This document shows positions 45,801 through 56,293 of a stretch of 60,000 bases of DNA, piece after piece. The DNA is from Hydractinia symbiolongicarpus (lineage: Eukaryota > Cnidaria > Hydrozoa > Anthoathecata > Hydractiniidae). The translations under genes and the position numbers were made by a program. The notes under the pieces are model-generated. The model was not told the DNA's origin and ran no database searches. It saw nothing but the letters and a program-made list of their open reading frames with translations. Positions within the stretch are counted from its first letter, which is position 1. Each line of letters starts with the position of its first letter. The stretch lies in contig NC_079887.1 in the NCBI RefSeq assembly GCF_029227915.1, positions 6,388,001 through 6,448,000 of the forward strand. The letters are read 5' to 3'.

Positions 45801-48593
45801 ATTCAAAATAACTATGTTTTTAGTACCCAAAATGCTCTTGATACCCTTGCATGAGTTAACTTTTGATCTCTTGTGCTGTTTCAACAAGTGAAATATATAT
45901 CTCAGCAGCACCAAACACCAATTCAACCATTTTACCAGATTTCTCGATATGTATCGGTTTGGTGTACTTTTGGTCATTTGGCTAAAATCCTATTAGTGAA
46001 TCAAGTTTCTACTAAAATGTCTTATTCGAATAAAACCAAACAAGAAGCCCTGCGGCTTAAAGATTTCCGCCATTAGCAATACTTTATCTTTCACCAAAAT
46101 TATCCAGCCTCAACAATTCCTCTTTAAATTAAAATTCATTGATAATTAATTAGTTCTGCTGAATATAGCTTTAGTCTACGTGCTTACAAAATTGTAGTAC
46201 AGAAGGAAATGATGTAATTATATAACATCAAAGATGGCGTATTATAAGACGATCTTCATTATGCTACACTGCACGAGCTTTAACTTTCGATTATAAACTT
46301 TAAAATAAAGTAATGTTCATTGGATAATAAAACAATTTGTTGCACTGTTAGGATTCTTATTGGCTTAAAACTCATTTTAGCCTCGTTCTCAGAAAAAAAT
46401 CTGTCAAAACGAGGATTTAAGCATTAGCCTGGATAAGTTTTAGGCGTCCAGGCTGTGGGCTGTCTCTATCTACCTATCTATCTCTCTCTCTATCTTCCCA
46501 GGCGATATTAAAGATCCCGCCTTCGCCGGCGAAAATCAATAAAACCAAAATTTAGTTTCAAAAAGAAAAATCTGTCAGATGTATTTCGTTATCACCTCCA
46601 ATTTTATACCTAAAATATGCTTAAAACATGCTGTATTTCTCATGTAGATTCAAATCTGACCCATTTGACTCTGTAGCCAGTCAGTCATCTCTAATGAAGG
46701 CGTCGCAGGAACATTCAAATTTTCAAAAGGCTGTCGGAAAAATAGGCGTAGATGGAAAGTTGGAACAGTCATCGGCCACGCCCAATGTGAGAGGTTACAA
46801 CTTCGTTGGCACTCCTTCACCGGCTCCTGGTATGGCTTATTGCTATTTTCGTGTTTGACTGAAATGTATTAAAATTACGCCCTACCTGAAATGTATTAAA
46901 ATTACCCCCTATCTTAAATGTATTAAAATTACGCCCTACGGCCTTCATAAAACCATTTTTCTATGCCTGATTTTTCTTTGTTAATTGGTTACTTTGGCGG
47001 AATTGACATCCATAAAGCGAACATTTGAAGAAATTTCTTGATTTATTTACTTTCTTTTTTTACACCTTTTTTGTAACAACTTTAGATGAATTTTTTCTTA
47101 TCTAGCCATATGTATTATCTTGACCCTTTATATTCGCAAAAGGAGTTTTCTATTCGTAACTTCTTGGTTAACTATATTACACTTACTGTGCACAAAATTA
47201 CAAAACCTCTCTAAAGCAGACAGATGCAACTCTTCGTGGAGGACAAAGCAGGATCAAAAATTATGCTTGTAGTGTAGAAACGAATCCAGTACTTAACATC
47301 TGTCTTCTTTACACGTTTTATAAACCGCATATTAACTCTTAACGATTTTTAAAAAGTATTAAGTGACGGTAAATTTTCTTTGTCTGGTGCGTATTAGGTA
47401 TGGATGCTTCCCCCTTAATGACTTGGGGTGAACTGGACGGTACCCCGTTACGTGTTGATGCTACCCCATCAGGCACGGGTCAAGGACCGACGTTTAAGAT
47501 ACCAGAACCACCTCGACGAGAGCAGCTGGCGCATTCATTAGCCGAAAAAGCTAGCAGACAACACCGTGAGAAAAGAAAGAAAGCTTTTGCGGCAGCCACT
47601 GCATCGTTGTAGTAAGTAATATGTTTGATGTGATCACAGGCTAACTTCTCAAGCTTGTGTACCATATCTCAGTTTGAGTTCAGTTTTTTTTTACAGTGAT
47701 TGCTTTTCTAAGTGAAACAATTGAAGTCCAGTCTGCTATTCTTAGTTTCTCAGCTAATCCTTCAGAATTCCGCAAAAACTTTGTACCTGCGATACCATTG
47801 TAGGTAAATCCCCCAATAAAGGCCCAGGGTGGTTGTAAAATCTTCCACTTTTAGAGTGGGCGCCCTAAAAAAAGGAGCAGCTGATACAATTTTTAAGGAT
47901 TCTGGTACGAATGAGACACAACTAAGTTCTTTGGTTTTAATGCAGCAAAAAATATGAAATTTTACACAGTTGCTAAAATAATAAACACAAAAATCGGAAT
48001 AAATTTACAGAAAATTTCTTGTTATTTTTTTTTCAAAATATGTTTTTGAAGATCATTTGCGCGGTTTACTTTGATTTGGCCGCTTGAAGTAGGAATCAAG
48101 AAAGTTTTCTAATAAACCCCTCTTTAGATATGGTGGGGCGTTTATTAAAGGGGGCGTTTAAAAGAGACTGGGCGTTTATTAGAGGATTTACCGTACTACT
48201 TGCGTGAGTCAACAAAATTGATTATTGCTCTGAGTAGGAAAGCATGAATTTTCAACTCAAATATCTAAGGTTTTCTGATTGGTTGACAGTAGACAGAACG
48301 CTGTTTTTCCTTACTTTAGTTCTCCAAAACATAGCCCAAGAACGTCTGACCGCTTAAGTCGACTTTCGCCTGCTGCACAAAAACTGATGAAATCCAGTGT
48401 ACGAGTCAACTCAGACAAGTCGTTACGCTCAAGTTACACACCATCACCGAAATTCAGCACTTCGTTGACACCAACCCCAAAGCACAAAAGAACACCTGGT
48501 ACGAGTAGAACACCTGGTTCGAGTAGAACACCTGGTTCGAACAGGTCTGAAACTTCGTTAACGGATGATCTTCTGCATATTCCAAAAACGTGA
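42821..48593 (+). CDS. ess2: ESS2 (DGCR14/ES2) splicing-associated nuclear protein, 462 aa
   Basis: ESS2 is a conserved nuclear protein that purifies with late spliceosomes. Six coding exons join in frame by GT-AG introns: 42821-42937, 43284-43437, 43764-44181, 46648-46829, 47398-47611 and 48290-48593. The joined protein keeps the family's ordered motifs: ILEEEEYLTVLGKIVERDFYP; LENNDLEALR; LTLDQFLMKNTSEDNASFEKIME and KHAWLYEKQLE; VDTWRYVPRNALMYTPDGV; ENTRFKSDPFDS; YNFVGTPSPAPGMDASPLMTWGE..TPLRV; and LRSSYTPSPKFST. The ending LTDDLLHIPKT also fits. Length is close to the human protein (476 aa). Exon 6 has a small local repeat (RTPGSS three times). The ATG at 42821 opens exon 1, the upstream bases show no further in-frame homology, and the copia 5' LTR begins 181 bp upstream. 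Intron 3 (2.5 kb) has no recognised gene. Intron 5 holds a MITE. Confidence 0.95.
44299..44323. repeat. Small hairpin in ess2 intron 3
   Basis: TGGAGGTAT and ATACCTCCA pair perfectly around a 7-nt loop. The rest of intron 3 (44182-46647) shows no coding signal. The frame at 45533-45751 has no recognisable motif. Confidence 0.7.
46860..46945. repeat. Short tandem repeat in ess2 intron 4, 3 copies
   Basis: Three units share GAAATGTATTAAAATTACGC then CCTA, with minor changes, about 29 bp apart. Confidence 0.85.
47803..48192. mobile_element. MITE in ess2 intron 5
   Basis: The left end reads GGTAAATCCCCCAATAAAGG then CCC. The reverse complement of the right end reads GGTAAATCCTCTAATAAACG then CCC. 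This gives a TIR of about 23 bp with a few mismatches. The 390-bp interior is non-coding (extra GGGCGTTTATTA words near the right end). A TA precedes the left end, but an exact TA is not at the right junction. Similar words occur at 27655-28070. Confidence 0.65.
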
Positions 48594-50495
48594 GACGTTA
48601 CTTGCAAAAAGCTGTGGATAACACGGGATGATGAAGATGCTCTTGCAAAGACAAAACAGTCGTGCAATCCGCGCGAGTAACAAATGGAATACAATATTTA
48701 ACGGCGTGTTAAAAGCTACAAATTAATATCGATATGACGGCGAGTAAGAAACAACAAATAGATTTTAATATCACGGTGAGTTAAAAACAATAAATTGTTT
48801 TTTAATATAACAGCAAGTGAAAATCAAGAAATGATTCGTTATAACGGCAAGGGATAGCGTTATATACCACGTTGGTATGTTCGATGTGTGGGAAGAACGA
48901 AGTAAATCAGAACTTTCTGTAAATCTCACCGGACTGGTTTGTTAAACAATACAAGATTTTCTAAATATATGAATTACAAAAAACCTTTGTTTATAAGAGT
49001 CTTCATGTCAGAACATGTAGTTAAGCCAATGAAAAGAAAAACAACTCGAACTAATGTGTAGTTTTCGTTTTTCACTCGAATGAAAAACAGCGTTCGCGGA
49101 CCGTGATCCATGCTTTGTTAGAAGCAATCCAAAATTTTGAGGTGAGACTGAATGCTGGTTAGGGTTGGCTCTTTAACAGAGTCAAATGTTGCTTACTTGT
49201 TGGTCTATACTTGGGAGGACAAAAATGTGTTCGCTTTGTCAGCCAAACTTTTCGTACAAATATCTTTTGTACGAATATTACGTAACTTTCAGAAGTATTG
49301 CGGTCTTCTTAAAATTTATGTTTTTTGCCGTTTTTCTTTCGTTTATTTACCCGCATAAGACTGGGTTGTTGCTTACTGGAGCCTTCGTTCTTGAAGAATT
49401 TGAACCTCGTGGTTCTTACAAAAAAATCTTGAACACACCATCAGAGATTTAAACATTCGCCCTTAGAAATGCAAAAGTTTTAAATACTAAATAATTTGGT
49501 TGAGGCTAAAAAGTGATTAATGACAGTGAATATCAATTCTCTTGTACGAACTTACTTAGGTGAACAATAACTAACAATTTTTCGTGGTCTATTTTAGTAG
49601 TTAAAAAAATGTTCGGAGCAAAGTTCAAATAATCAATTATTTATAAAAATGTGTAACTCAATTAAAAAAGGTTTTAGATTTATATGTTATAATTTTCAAA
49701 TAAAATGTTCGCTTGTATTTGAATGGTTTTGTAGGTTTTGCCTATTCGTGTCGTCGTGTGGTTTCCTTAGCTTGAAGTTTAAAATAGATCTTTAAAAACT
49801 TAAATATAACTGTCGGCATGAGAGCAATACTAAATTCTTTAAAAATCACACTTCAAGAAATCATATGAAATTATTCCGCCCCAATATATACGGAATGCGC
49901 ATGTGCAGTACTATCAAAGTCGTTACTATTTCTCGGGACAGATGTTGACAAATATTTTTTTTTTATTTCCAAGTTTTTTTATTTTTAAGAAAAAGTATGT
50001 AGGAAGAACTTTAGACGGTTGGTTTTTTAAATTAAATAATTTTTTGTGCTGTATGTAAATAAATTTAAAATTCCTACACTGAAAATATATAACATTAATA
50101 AATAGCCAGATGTTTTACCGACGTGTATTTGTTGAACTTTTTTTAGAAAATTTTAAAATTTGTGACAAAGAAGAGTTTAGTAAGTACCCCGAGAAAAAAT
50201 TTTACTTCTGTAGTTTCCATACTCTCAAAAGAAACTTAATTTTTTTCGAGCTTTGTGGTGGAATTTACATACTGGATTGTTTTATTCGTTGGCAAATTTC
50301 AGACTAAAGTTGTTCTTGATTGTGTAAACAATGATTTCAGCCTAAGGCCGTTATTATTTTGTTCTTTTTTTTCTGAAAGGCTCCTGTTTTTATAAAATTG
50401 TACTTATACCCCTTTATCAAAACAAAAAACGCAAGATACGACAGTTACATCGATGTACTTATCAATTTTTCAGAACATTTTTAGAAGTAAAAAAC
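48594..50495. other. ess2 3' flank and upstream region of the TMEM230-like gene
   Basis: No recognised gene. An imperfect tandem repeat of about 53 bp (ATATGACGGCGAGTAAGAAAC, AATATCACGGTGAGTTAAAAA, AATATAACAGCAAGTGAAAAT) spans about 48690-48850 and may lie in the ess2 3' UTR. The frames at 49152-49452 and 50110-50307 have no motif I recognise. Confidence 0.5.
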
Positions 50496-53400
50496 ATGGA
50501 TGGAGAACATGAACTTTTACTTGATGAAGATAATGAGAGACATGAAAGAAAATCACGTAATTTTGTGAAGTAAGTATAGAGTAATCCGCCTCTTTTTCCA
50601 CTCAAAGTAAACCTCCTATGGTATAAACGCCCCAACCTCGTCCTAGTATCTTGTGGCCCCCGAGCGTTATTGCGGAACTTTATCAACTAGCGCTCACATT
50701 TCATCCCGCGAAAGAAACATACCGAATAACATGACGAGATTAGTTACATACAAGTAAATTTTTAGTGGTGGTGGCTAGTTTGTTTCGGCGAAATAATTTT
50801 TTCCAGGGTTGTAACTTAGGTGGCTATCTGGCTAGTTTTCCCTCGTAGCTATTTTTTGGCTGGCTACTAACAAGCTAGTTTTCTTTTTTTTGAAACTGTT
50901 CAGAGTAATACATGCAGTTTTTAGTTCTAAATGATTTAATAGCAAACAATAAAATAAAAATGCATTTACATCATTCTAAAATCGGGGACAAAGAGGCAAA
51001 AAAGAAAATAAAGGTTGGCAAAAAATTTAGTCATTTTGACATAATTTAGCCGACTAAATTCTTACCTTTGGTTACTTTTTGCTGATAAAGTTTTTTCTTT
51101 TTTGACAAACAACAAAAGGACAATAAAAGCTATATAAATCAGTCAATTTCAATAATTATATTTTTCTTTTATTTGAACATTTTCTCTGATTTTAGTCCTC
51201 AACTTTTTTTTTTTACTGCGCTACGCTCAGTTAAAACGTTATTTAGACTGATAGGCTGTTTGTTATGTTTCCATAGATACTGAAGTAAAAAATAGACAAA
51301 ACAATGAAAATGGCTAAAAAAAAGAAAAAAATCGGCAAAATTATTTGGTCGGATAAAAGAAAATCAAAAATTAAACTTGTAGGGCGGCAAACAATGTTAG
51401 TCACTTAGCAAAAAATTTGTTCATTTTTTGTCGACTTTTTTCACTAATAAGGTAACATATACAAAACATATACAATATTATAAATTTTTTTGTCACACCC
51501 ACCACTACCAATACCCTCTTTATAACTGCGTTAACTACGATTTTATGGAACTGTCAGTTAAAAGTTGTAACAGCTAACGTTTTGTTGATACAGTCTTGCA
51601 TGCTAACAAATAGCATTCCAAATGCGTATTTTGCAGAACGAAAACGAATATGGACATCGATCTGTAAGCCATTTACCTGAACTCATCGCTGTTCATCCAA
51701 ACATGAATTTTTGTAACCTAATGCTAGCATTTCTCTAAATAAATTATTCGTTTCAAAATGTAGGTCGATGTTACCACGGCAACTTAAGAAATACTGGCGT
51801 ACATTTTTACTGGCACTCGCTTTGTTTATGTTTGGGTTAGGTGAGGGAAGCTTTTTATCTCGCAATTATAAGTTACAATGATCAAAATATATTTACTGAG
51901 AATATACATAATAACTTTATATTTAAACAAATAAATTTCAACTAATGCTGAATGTGATCATTTCTTCACATTGTTTCAGCCTTATATGTTCTTTTAAACG
52001 AGTTTCGAATGTTTACAAAGTTCCGTATATGTGTACACTCATTCTAACATGTAAAAAAGCAGGACCACGTACGCCAAATTGACTCTTTTAGTTAATTTAT
52101 ACATTTTAAAGAATACGAGATGCAAGAATACAAAACGCACTAGAATTGTATTATTTTATCAACTATTATTTTCTCTGTTTAAACATGGAGCATCTTTATT
52201 CCACCCTCCATGGTTTAAAGGCAGACTTTGCCAATTTAGCGTTAGTCTTCGTTTTGTTCACTTAATCGATCGTTGCGGTCCGGTCTGTTGTTTATACATT
52301 TTGACTGTGCATGTATGCACATATTCGTTGTTATCAAATGCACTATCAACACATTACGTCACGTTGCAACTCGTCTATTAGTTTTCTTGCGAAAAATTTG
52401 CAAAAGGAATGATAACAAGAAAAAATATAACATATGGTCACAATTACGGATAGTGTTAAAAAACCTACTATAAAATTGGAATAAATAATGTTGTTGAAAA
52501 TATCTAAAGTATAACATACATGCATATAAAAAGAAAAAGCATGTTTAAAACAACTATTTCTTAAGAATTTCAGATTAACTTTATTTTGTTCTTGCTCCAT
52601 GAAGGAATTCAATACGTTCTTAATGTTTTTGATATTTTTGCAAAATTTTAATGTTCTTATAAATTAAATTGTTATAAGTAAAGTGTTATTTTCTTTTCAG
52701 GTTTTCTTGTTGTTGCTGTTTACATCGTGTTACTGCCAGATTACTCGGTTAATGGTGAGCGCTGATTTACACTAATTTTTTGTCTAAACAGATCCTCTAA
52801 AATACATAGAAATATGCATAAAAATAATAATTTATTTTCAACATTTTATTTTTTTAGAAACAAAAATACCATATAGTGCTGATTGTATTAGCCCATTCGA
52901 TTTACCTGCATAAGGTTGATTTGTTTCTTCATTTTATTTCAGCTCCTCATAGTTACATTTTCTTTCTGTGTGCAGCCATATGTATCATTCCGGGAGGTAT
53001 TATATCTTTTTCTTACTTCAATCAAATGTTTCTTCTAGTCAAGCTAAAGCAAACCAGGAAGCAGCATACGCATTTCTTTTATACCAAATTCGTGTTTTAA
53101 AATTACAAGAATGAGACAAAGTTTGTGGAAAAATATTAACCTTAACGTTTGATCATAGTCATAAGAAACTTATGACTATGGTTTGATGTATTAGTGCTGG
53201 TTTGTTGCTTGAATTTGCTATTTGTTTGGCGATGTTGTTTGCCGTTGTTTGCTGTTGTTTGCCGTTGTTTGCCGTTGTTGTTTGTCGTTTTTTCACCCTG
53301 TTGTTATTTGACGTTGTTATTTGACGTTGTGCTCTTGGTTGTTGTTATTTGACGTTGTTGCTTGCCGTTGTTGTTTCTCTACGTGATATTGTTAATTTAT

Positions 53401-53500
53401 GTTGTTATTCATAGGTTATCACGTCATATACATGTATTGTGCTTTTACTGGCAAAGAAGGTTATAAACTGGACGAGCTTCCAACGTTCAATGACAACTAA
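50496..53500 (+). CDS. TMEM230-like two-pass membrane protein, 114 aa
   Basis: Five coding exons join in frame through GT-AG introns: 50496-50569, 51764-51840, 52701-52754, 52943-52996 and 53415-53500. The protein has a charged cytosolic N-terminus (MDGEHELLLDEDNERHERK), a membrane helix (FLLALALFMFGLGFLVVAVY, about residues 39-58), a short loop, a second helix (YIFFLCAAICIIPG) and the tail GYHVIYMYCAFTGKEGYKLD...PTFNDN. The PG-Y-H-V/L..YCA...G..GY motif and the acidic end are the signature of the TMEM230/TMEM134 (DUF872) family. TMEM230 is about 120 aa, so length agrees. Vertebrate TMEM230 is a trafficking protein of synaptic and recycling vesicles. A vesicle role here is inferred from family only. 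Intron 1 is phase 2 and the others phase 1. No stop or shift was seen. Confidence 0.88.
50631..50653. repeat. Foldback-family fragment in intron 1
   Basis: CCCCAACCTCGTCCTAGTAT matches, on the minus strand, the common end of the foldback family. It lies in the first intron of the TMEM230-like gene. Confidence 0.5.
53154..53180. repeat. Perfect 12-bp hairpin with AAA loop
   Basis: CATAGTCATAAG, AAA, CTTATGACTATG: a perfect stem in intron 4 of the TMEM230-like gene. Confidence 0.9.
53225..53400. repeat. GTTGTTTGCC-type minisatellite in intron 4
   Basis: Irregular repeats of GTTGTTTGCC, GTTGTTATTTGAC and similar words. It ends just before the last exon of the TMEM230-like gene, so its length could affect the acceptor environment. 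Confidence 0.7.
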
Positions 53501-55365
53501 CGATAAAAATATTACGAAAAACATGGAACAAGAGACGATAGAGAGAATCGATAAGTTACAAGTATGTGGCGCAATCCACCCTTCTTGTTGGCTAAAGAAG
53601 ACTTCGGATCACATGAAATTTTGTAGTTTTACTGCGGCGACGTTGCTATAAACAAAATATTGACTTCAGTACTCTTATTATATAGAAAATTACGTTTTTA
53701 CTTTAAGAAAGAATCACCATCAGTTTGCGACTTGACAGGAAATCGCTAATTCTTTTACGTGAGAAGAGAATTAGTATCAATTTGCTACGTCGAGAGGGAC
53801 TTACCATAAATTTGCAAATTAGGAGGGCCAAAGAAAGGGTTACTATTGGTGGTTTCCATGGCAATTTTTGCAAACTAAACTTTTCAAACCATTTAAACAA
53901 GAAGCAAAAAACCTCTAGCTTGTGGTAATTAGACTTAAGGAAAGGGGGTGAGTCTCCGTCTTCTCCCGGTTACTAGATCCCGGACAGCTAAAAGAAAATG
54001 GATGTGGATGTACATTTTATATTCTGGTCTGCAATATATTTCACAGCTAACTGATCCTGCTAAAAAATACTAATGAATGTCTAAAGGCGGTTTTCACTTA
54101 ACAACTAGCACGGTTTGATCGACCAAATACGCGTTCGATTTTTTTTTAGAGTTCCGATCTAGGTTTGAGTCATTTTTGCATTTTCAACCCCAAAGTTATT
54201 TGAGATAAACCTCGAAAGTAGCTCTTGACTTGGTTGGGTATGTGATGGATTCTGATTGGTTTATTATTATTCAATTATTATTCAAAAGCATGATTCGGCT
54301 TTCTTTTTTTATAAAAATGCGTTTTCATCGCAAACATTAACTTTTTTTTGCATGGCATCCTTATCACAAAAATGTTTTACAAAATTTTTTAATCGTGCTT
54401 CTTATTCCCGGAAATAAAGTTTTAAAAAATTTCTCACGTCGGATCTTACTTTCAACCATAAACTTCGTACGGAACACTGTATATACTGTACAGTACATGA
54501 AAGCACATATCGGCTTACAGATCCTTTTTCTCAAGTTGTGCTAAATCACGAATCCAATTAGGTCCCCACAAACGATAAGCTAAATTCAGAAAGGTTAACT
54601 ATACAAGCATAACATCAGATAATCTAATCAAGAAAAATACCCCATATGTAGTGGGGTATTTGTCATCGCGTGACCACACGGGTCTAGAGCTACACTTTCT
54701 CTCAAAGAGAGCTCTGGTGGACGAGAATGCCATTCTCGTAGAGAGGTTGGTTTTTAACCTTATCCCAAAGTCTATTTGCTTTTTAACAGCGTTTTAATTT
54801 TTGATGGTTGTATCGAAATTATCTTCATGCCTAAAAGGTGCTATAGTCGAGCTTAGGTTTTCATTCTAACATGTAACCTACCTCGTCCCCAATCCTCTCC
54901 TACAGAATTATGTGCACTTTTTTCTCACTGAATATAACAAGTACGCCAAGTGCTTTTTGCAAGATGTTTTTTCACGTGCAGTGAAATGCAATATGGCAGA
55001 CGGGTATGTTGATAAGCAGATCTTCGCATAATTTATCTTTCTTACACGTTGAAAACTCTCAAAACTGACATCCCGTAATTCAAGCAATTCCAAACTCCAT
55101 GTTTTAAATGATCTTTGTGTCAACGAAATATTATAATCCAAGTTATTTTTGTTTTTAACGTTTATCCTTTTAAAATATTGTTTGTTTGTTTCTTTGTTTG
55201 GTTGATGTTATTAGCATCAACATAATGGTTATTTTCACTCTTTAGACGTGCATATTTTCCATGGCTAGCCTCACTGATATCGTGGGATGACCCTGTTACT
55301 ATTCCCCCGAGAGTGCTCAAGTACTTGGTACATTCTGTTGATCGTCTAAATCCTCATTTCGGTGC
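53501..55365. other. Intergenic region, one strong hairpin, no recognised gene
   Basis: The first part is probably the 3' UTR of the TMEM230-like gene. The frame at 53725-53928 is rich in Arg and Ile and matches nothing I know. A hairpin lies at 54635-54661. A foldback-like pair lies near 54690-54760 (CTCTCAAAGAGAGCTCTGG, GAATGCCATTCTCG). CTACCTCGTCCCCAATCCTC at 54880 is a further foldback-family word. Confidence 0.5.
54635..54661. repeat. Hairpin AAATACCCC/GGGGTATTT
   Basis: Perfect 9-bp arms around the 9-nt loop ATATGTAGT. It is not followed by a T-run of the kind that would make it a terminator, and such terminators are not expected in this genome. Confidence 0.85.
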
Positions 55366-55535
55366 ATCTTCTGCTTGAGTCTGCATAGGTCTATGCTCAA
55401 AATTAGCATTAAACACTCTGGCTTGACTAGTGACACATCTGTAAATCATAACCCCCTCACTGACTTACAGATGGGTTGCTAGTCATCCCAGAGTATTCAA
55501 TGCTCATTTTGAGCTTGCAGACTCAAGCAGACGAT
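55366..55535. mobile_element. Foldback element with arms of about 75 bp
   Basis: The left arm (CTGCTTGAGTCTGCA, then TGCTCAAAATTAGCATT, ACACTCTGG, TTGACTAGTGAC and ATCTGTAA) is repeated inverted in the right arm (TTACAGATGGGTTGCTAGTC, CCCAGAGTATTCAATGCTCA, TTTTGAGCTTGCAGACTCAA). A loop of about 15 nt separates the arms. Several mismatches and one 8-bp insertion in the left arm show that it is not brand new. Confidence 0.75.
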
Positions 55536-55790
55536 GACACGTCATGATACTGTATAAACCAATCACAGTGCAGTATTTAGATTAAGCAACCATTATGATG
55601 AAGTGGTGTAGGCATGTCATATCTATTCTCTAATAATACAGAGACTGTGTCCTGTCTGTAACAGGCAAAATGGATGTGTTCATTTTCCTTTCATGTAGCT
55701 GAAAAAGGTATGTTTCAAATGTTAAAATTCCTGACGTTACGGTGCAACGTCAATATTACTTTCATGTTAATATCTTAATTTAAACTAATA

Positions 55791-56076
55791 AGGGGCCTTC
55801 GAAAAAAATTTTCGGGCCCCGTTAGCGGGATATCGCCGCTAAGATTCGGACCCCTCCCCCCTCTTTTAGCGGATTTCCGTCCGTGAAATATACACATTCA
55901 GATAAATCATGGAAGGCTCAGGGGCGTGTTTTGTAGATAAAAGTTAATTTTCAGGCCACAAACAAATTTTTAAAATTTCTCAATCCTTAGCAGATTTTTT
56001 TTTCAAACTTTAGACCCCCTCCCCCCTAGCGGCAATATCCCGCTAATGGAGCCCAAAAAAAAATTTCGAAGGCCCT
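55791..56076. mobile_element. MITE with GGGGCCTTCGAAA ends
   Basis: The left end reads GGGGCCTTCGAAAAAAATTT, then GGGCCCCGTTAGCGGGATAT and CGCCGCTAAG. The right end, inverted, reads GGGCCTTCGAAATTTTTTTT, then GGGCTCCATTAGCGGGATAT and TGCCGCTA. TIRs extend about 55-60 bp with mismatches. Both arms are followed by a C-rich CCCCTCCCCCC tract. The interior is non-coding. Confidence 0.75.
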
Positions 56077-56293
56077 GAAAGCCATTACAGTGTACTTAAA
56101 ACTTTGAGGCCAAATAACTTGAAAACAAGCTGGTGACGTCAATCTTTTTTCACAGCATGGATAACTAAGGACCACTTGGGAACAATTTGGGTAAGTTTTT
56201 CAAACTTGAGTCCTCAAATCTGTTTTGGAATGGACGGGTTGATGACATCATCAAAAAACCTTTAAACCCCAAATTCTCTGTTTGTCAAAGGTA

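Noticed and set aside
49152-49452. Overlapping plus-strand frames between ess2 and the TMEM230-like gene
   Set aside because: No domain, signal peptide or splice context; codon content looks like AT-rich background.
53439-53651. 70-aa frame overlapping the last TMEM230-like exon
   Set aside because: It is in a different frame from the conserved GYHVIYMYCA exon and has no motif.
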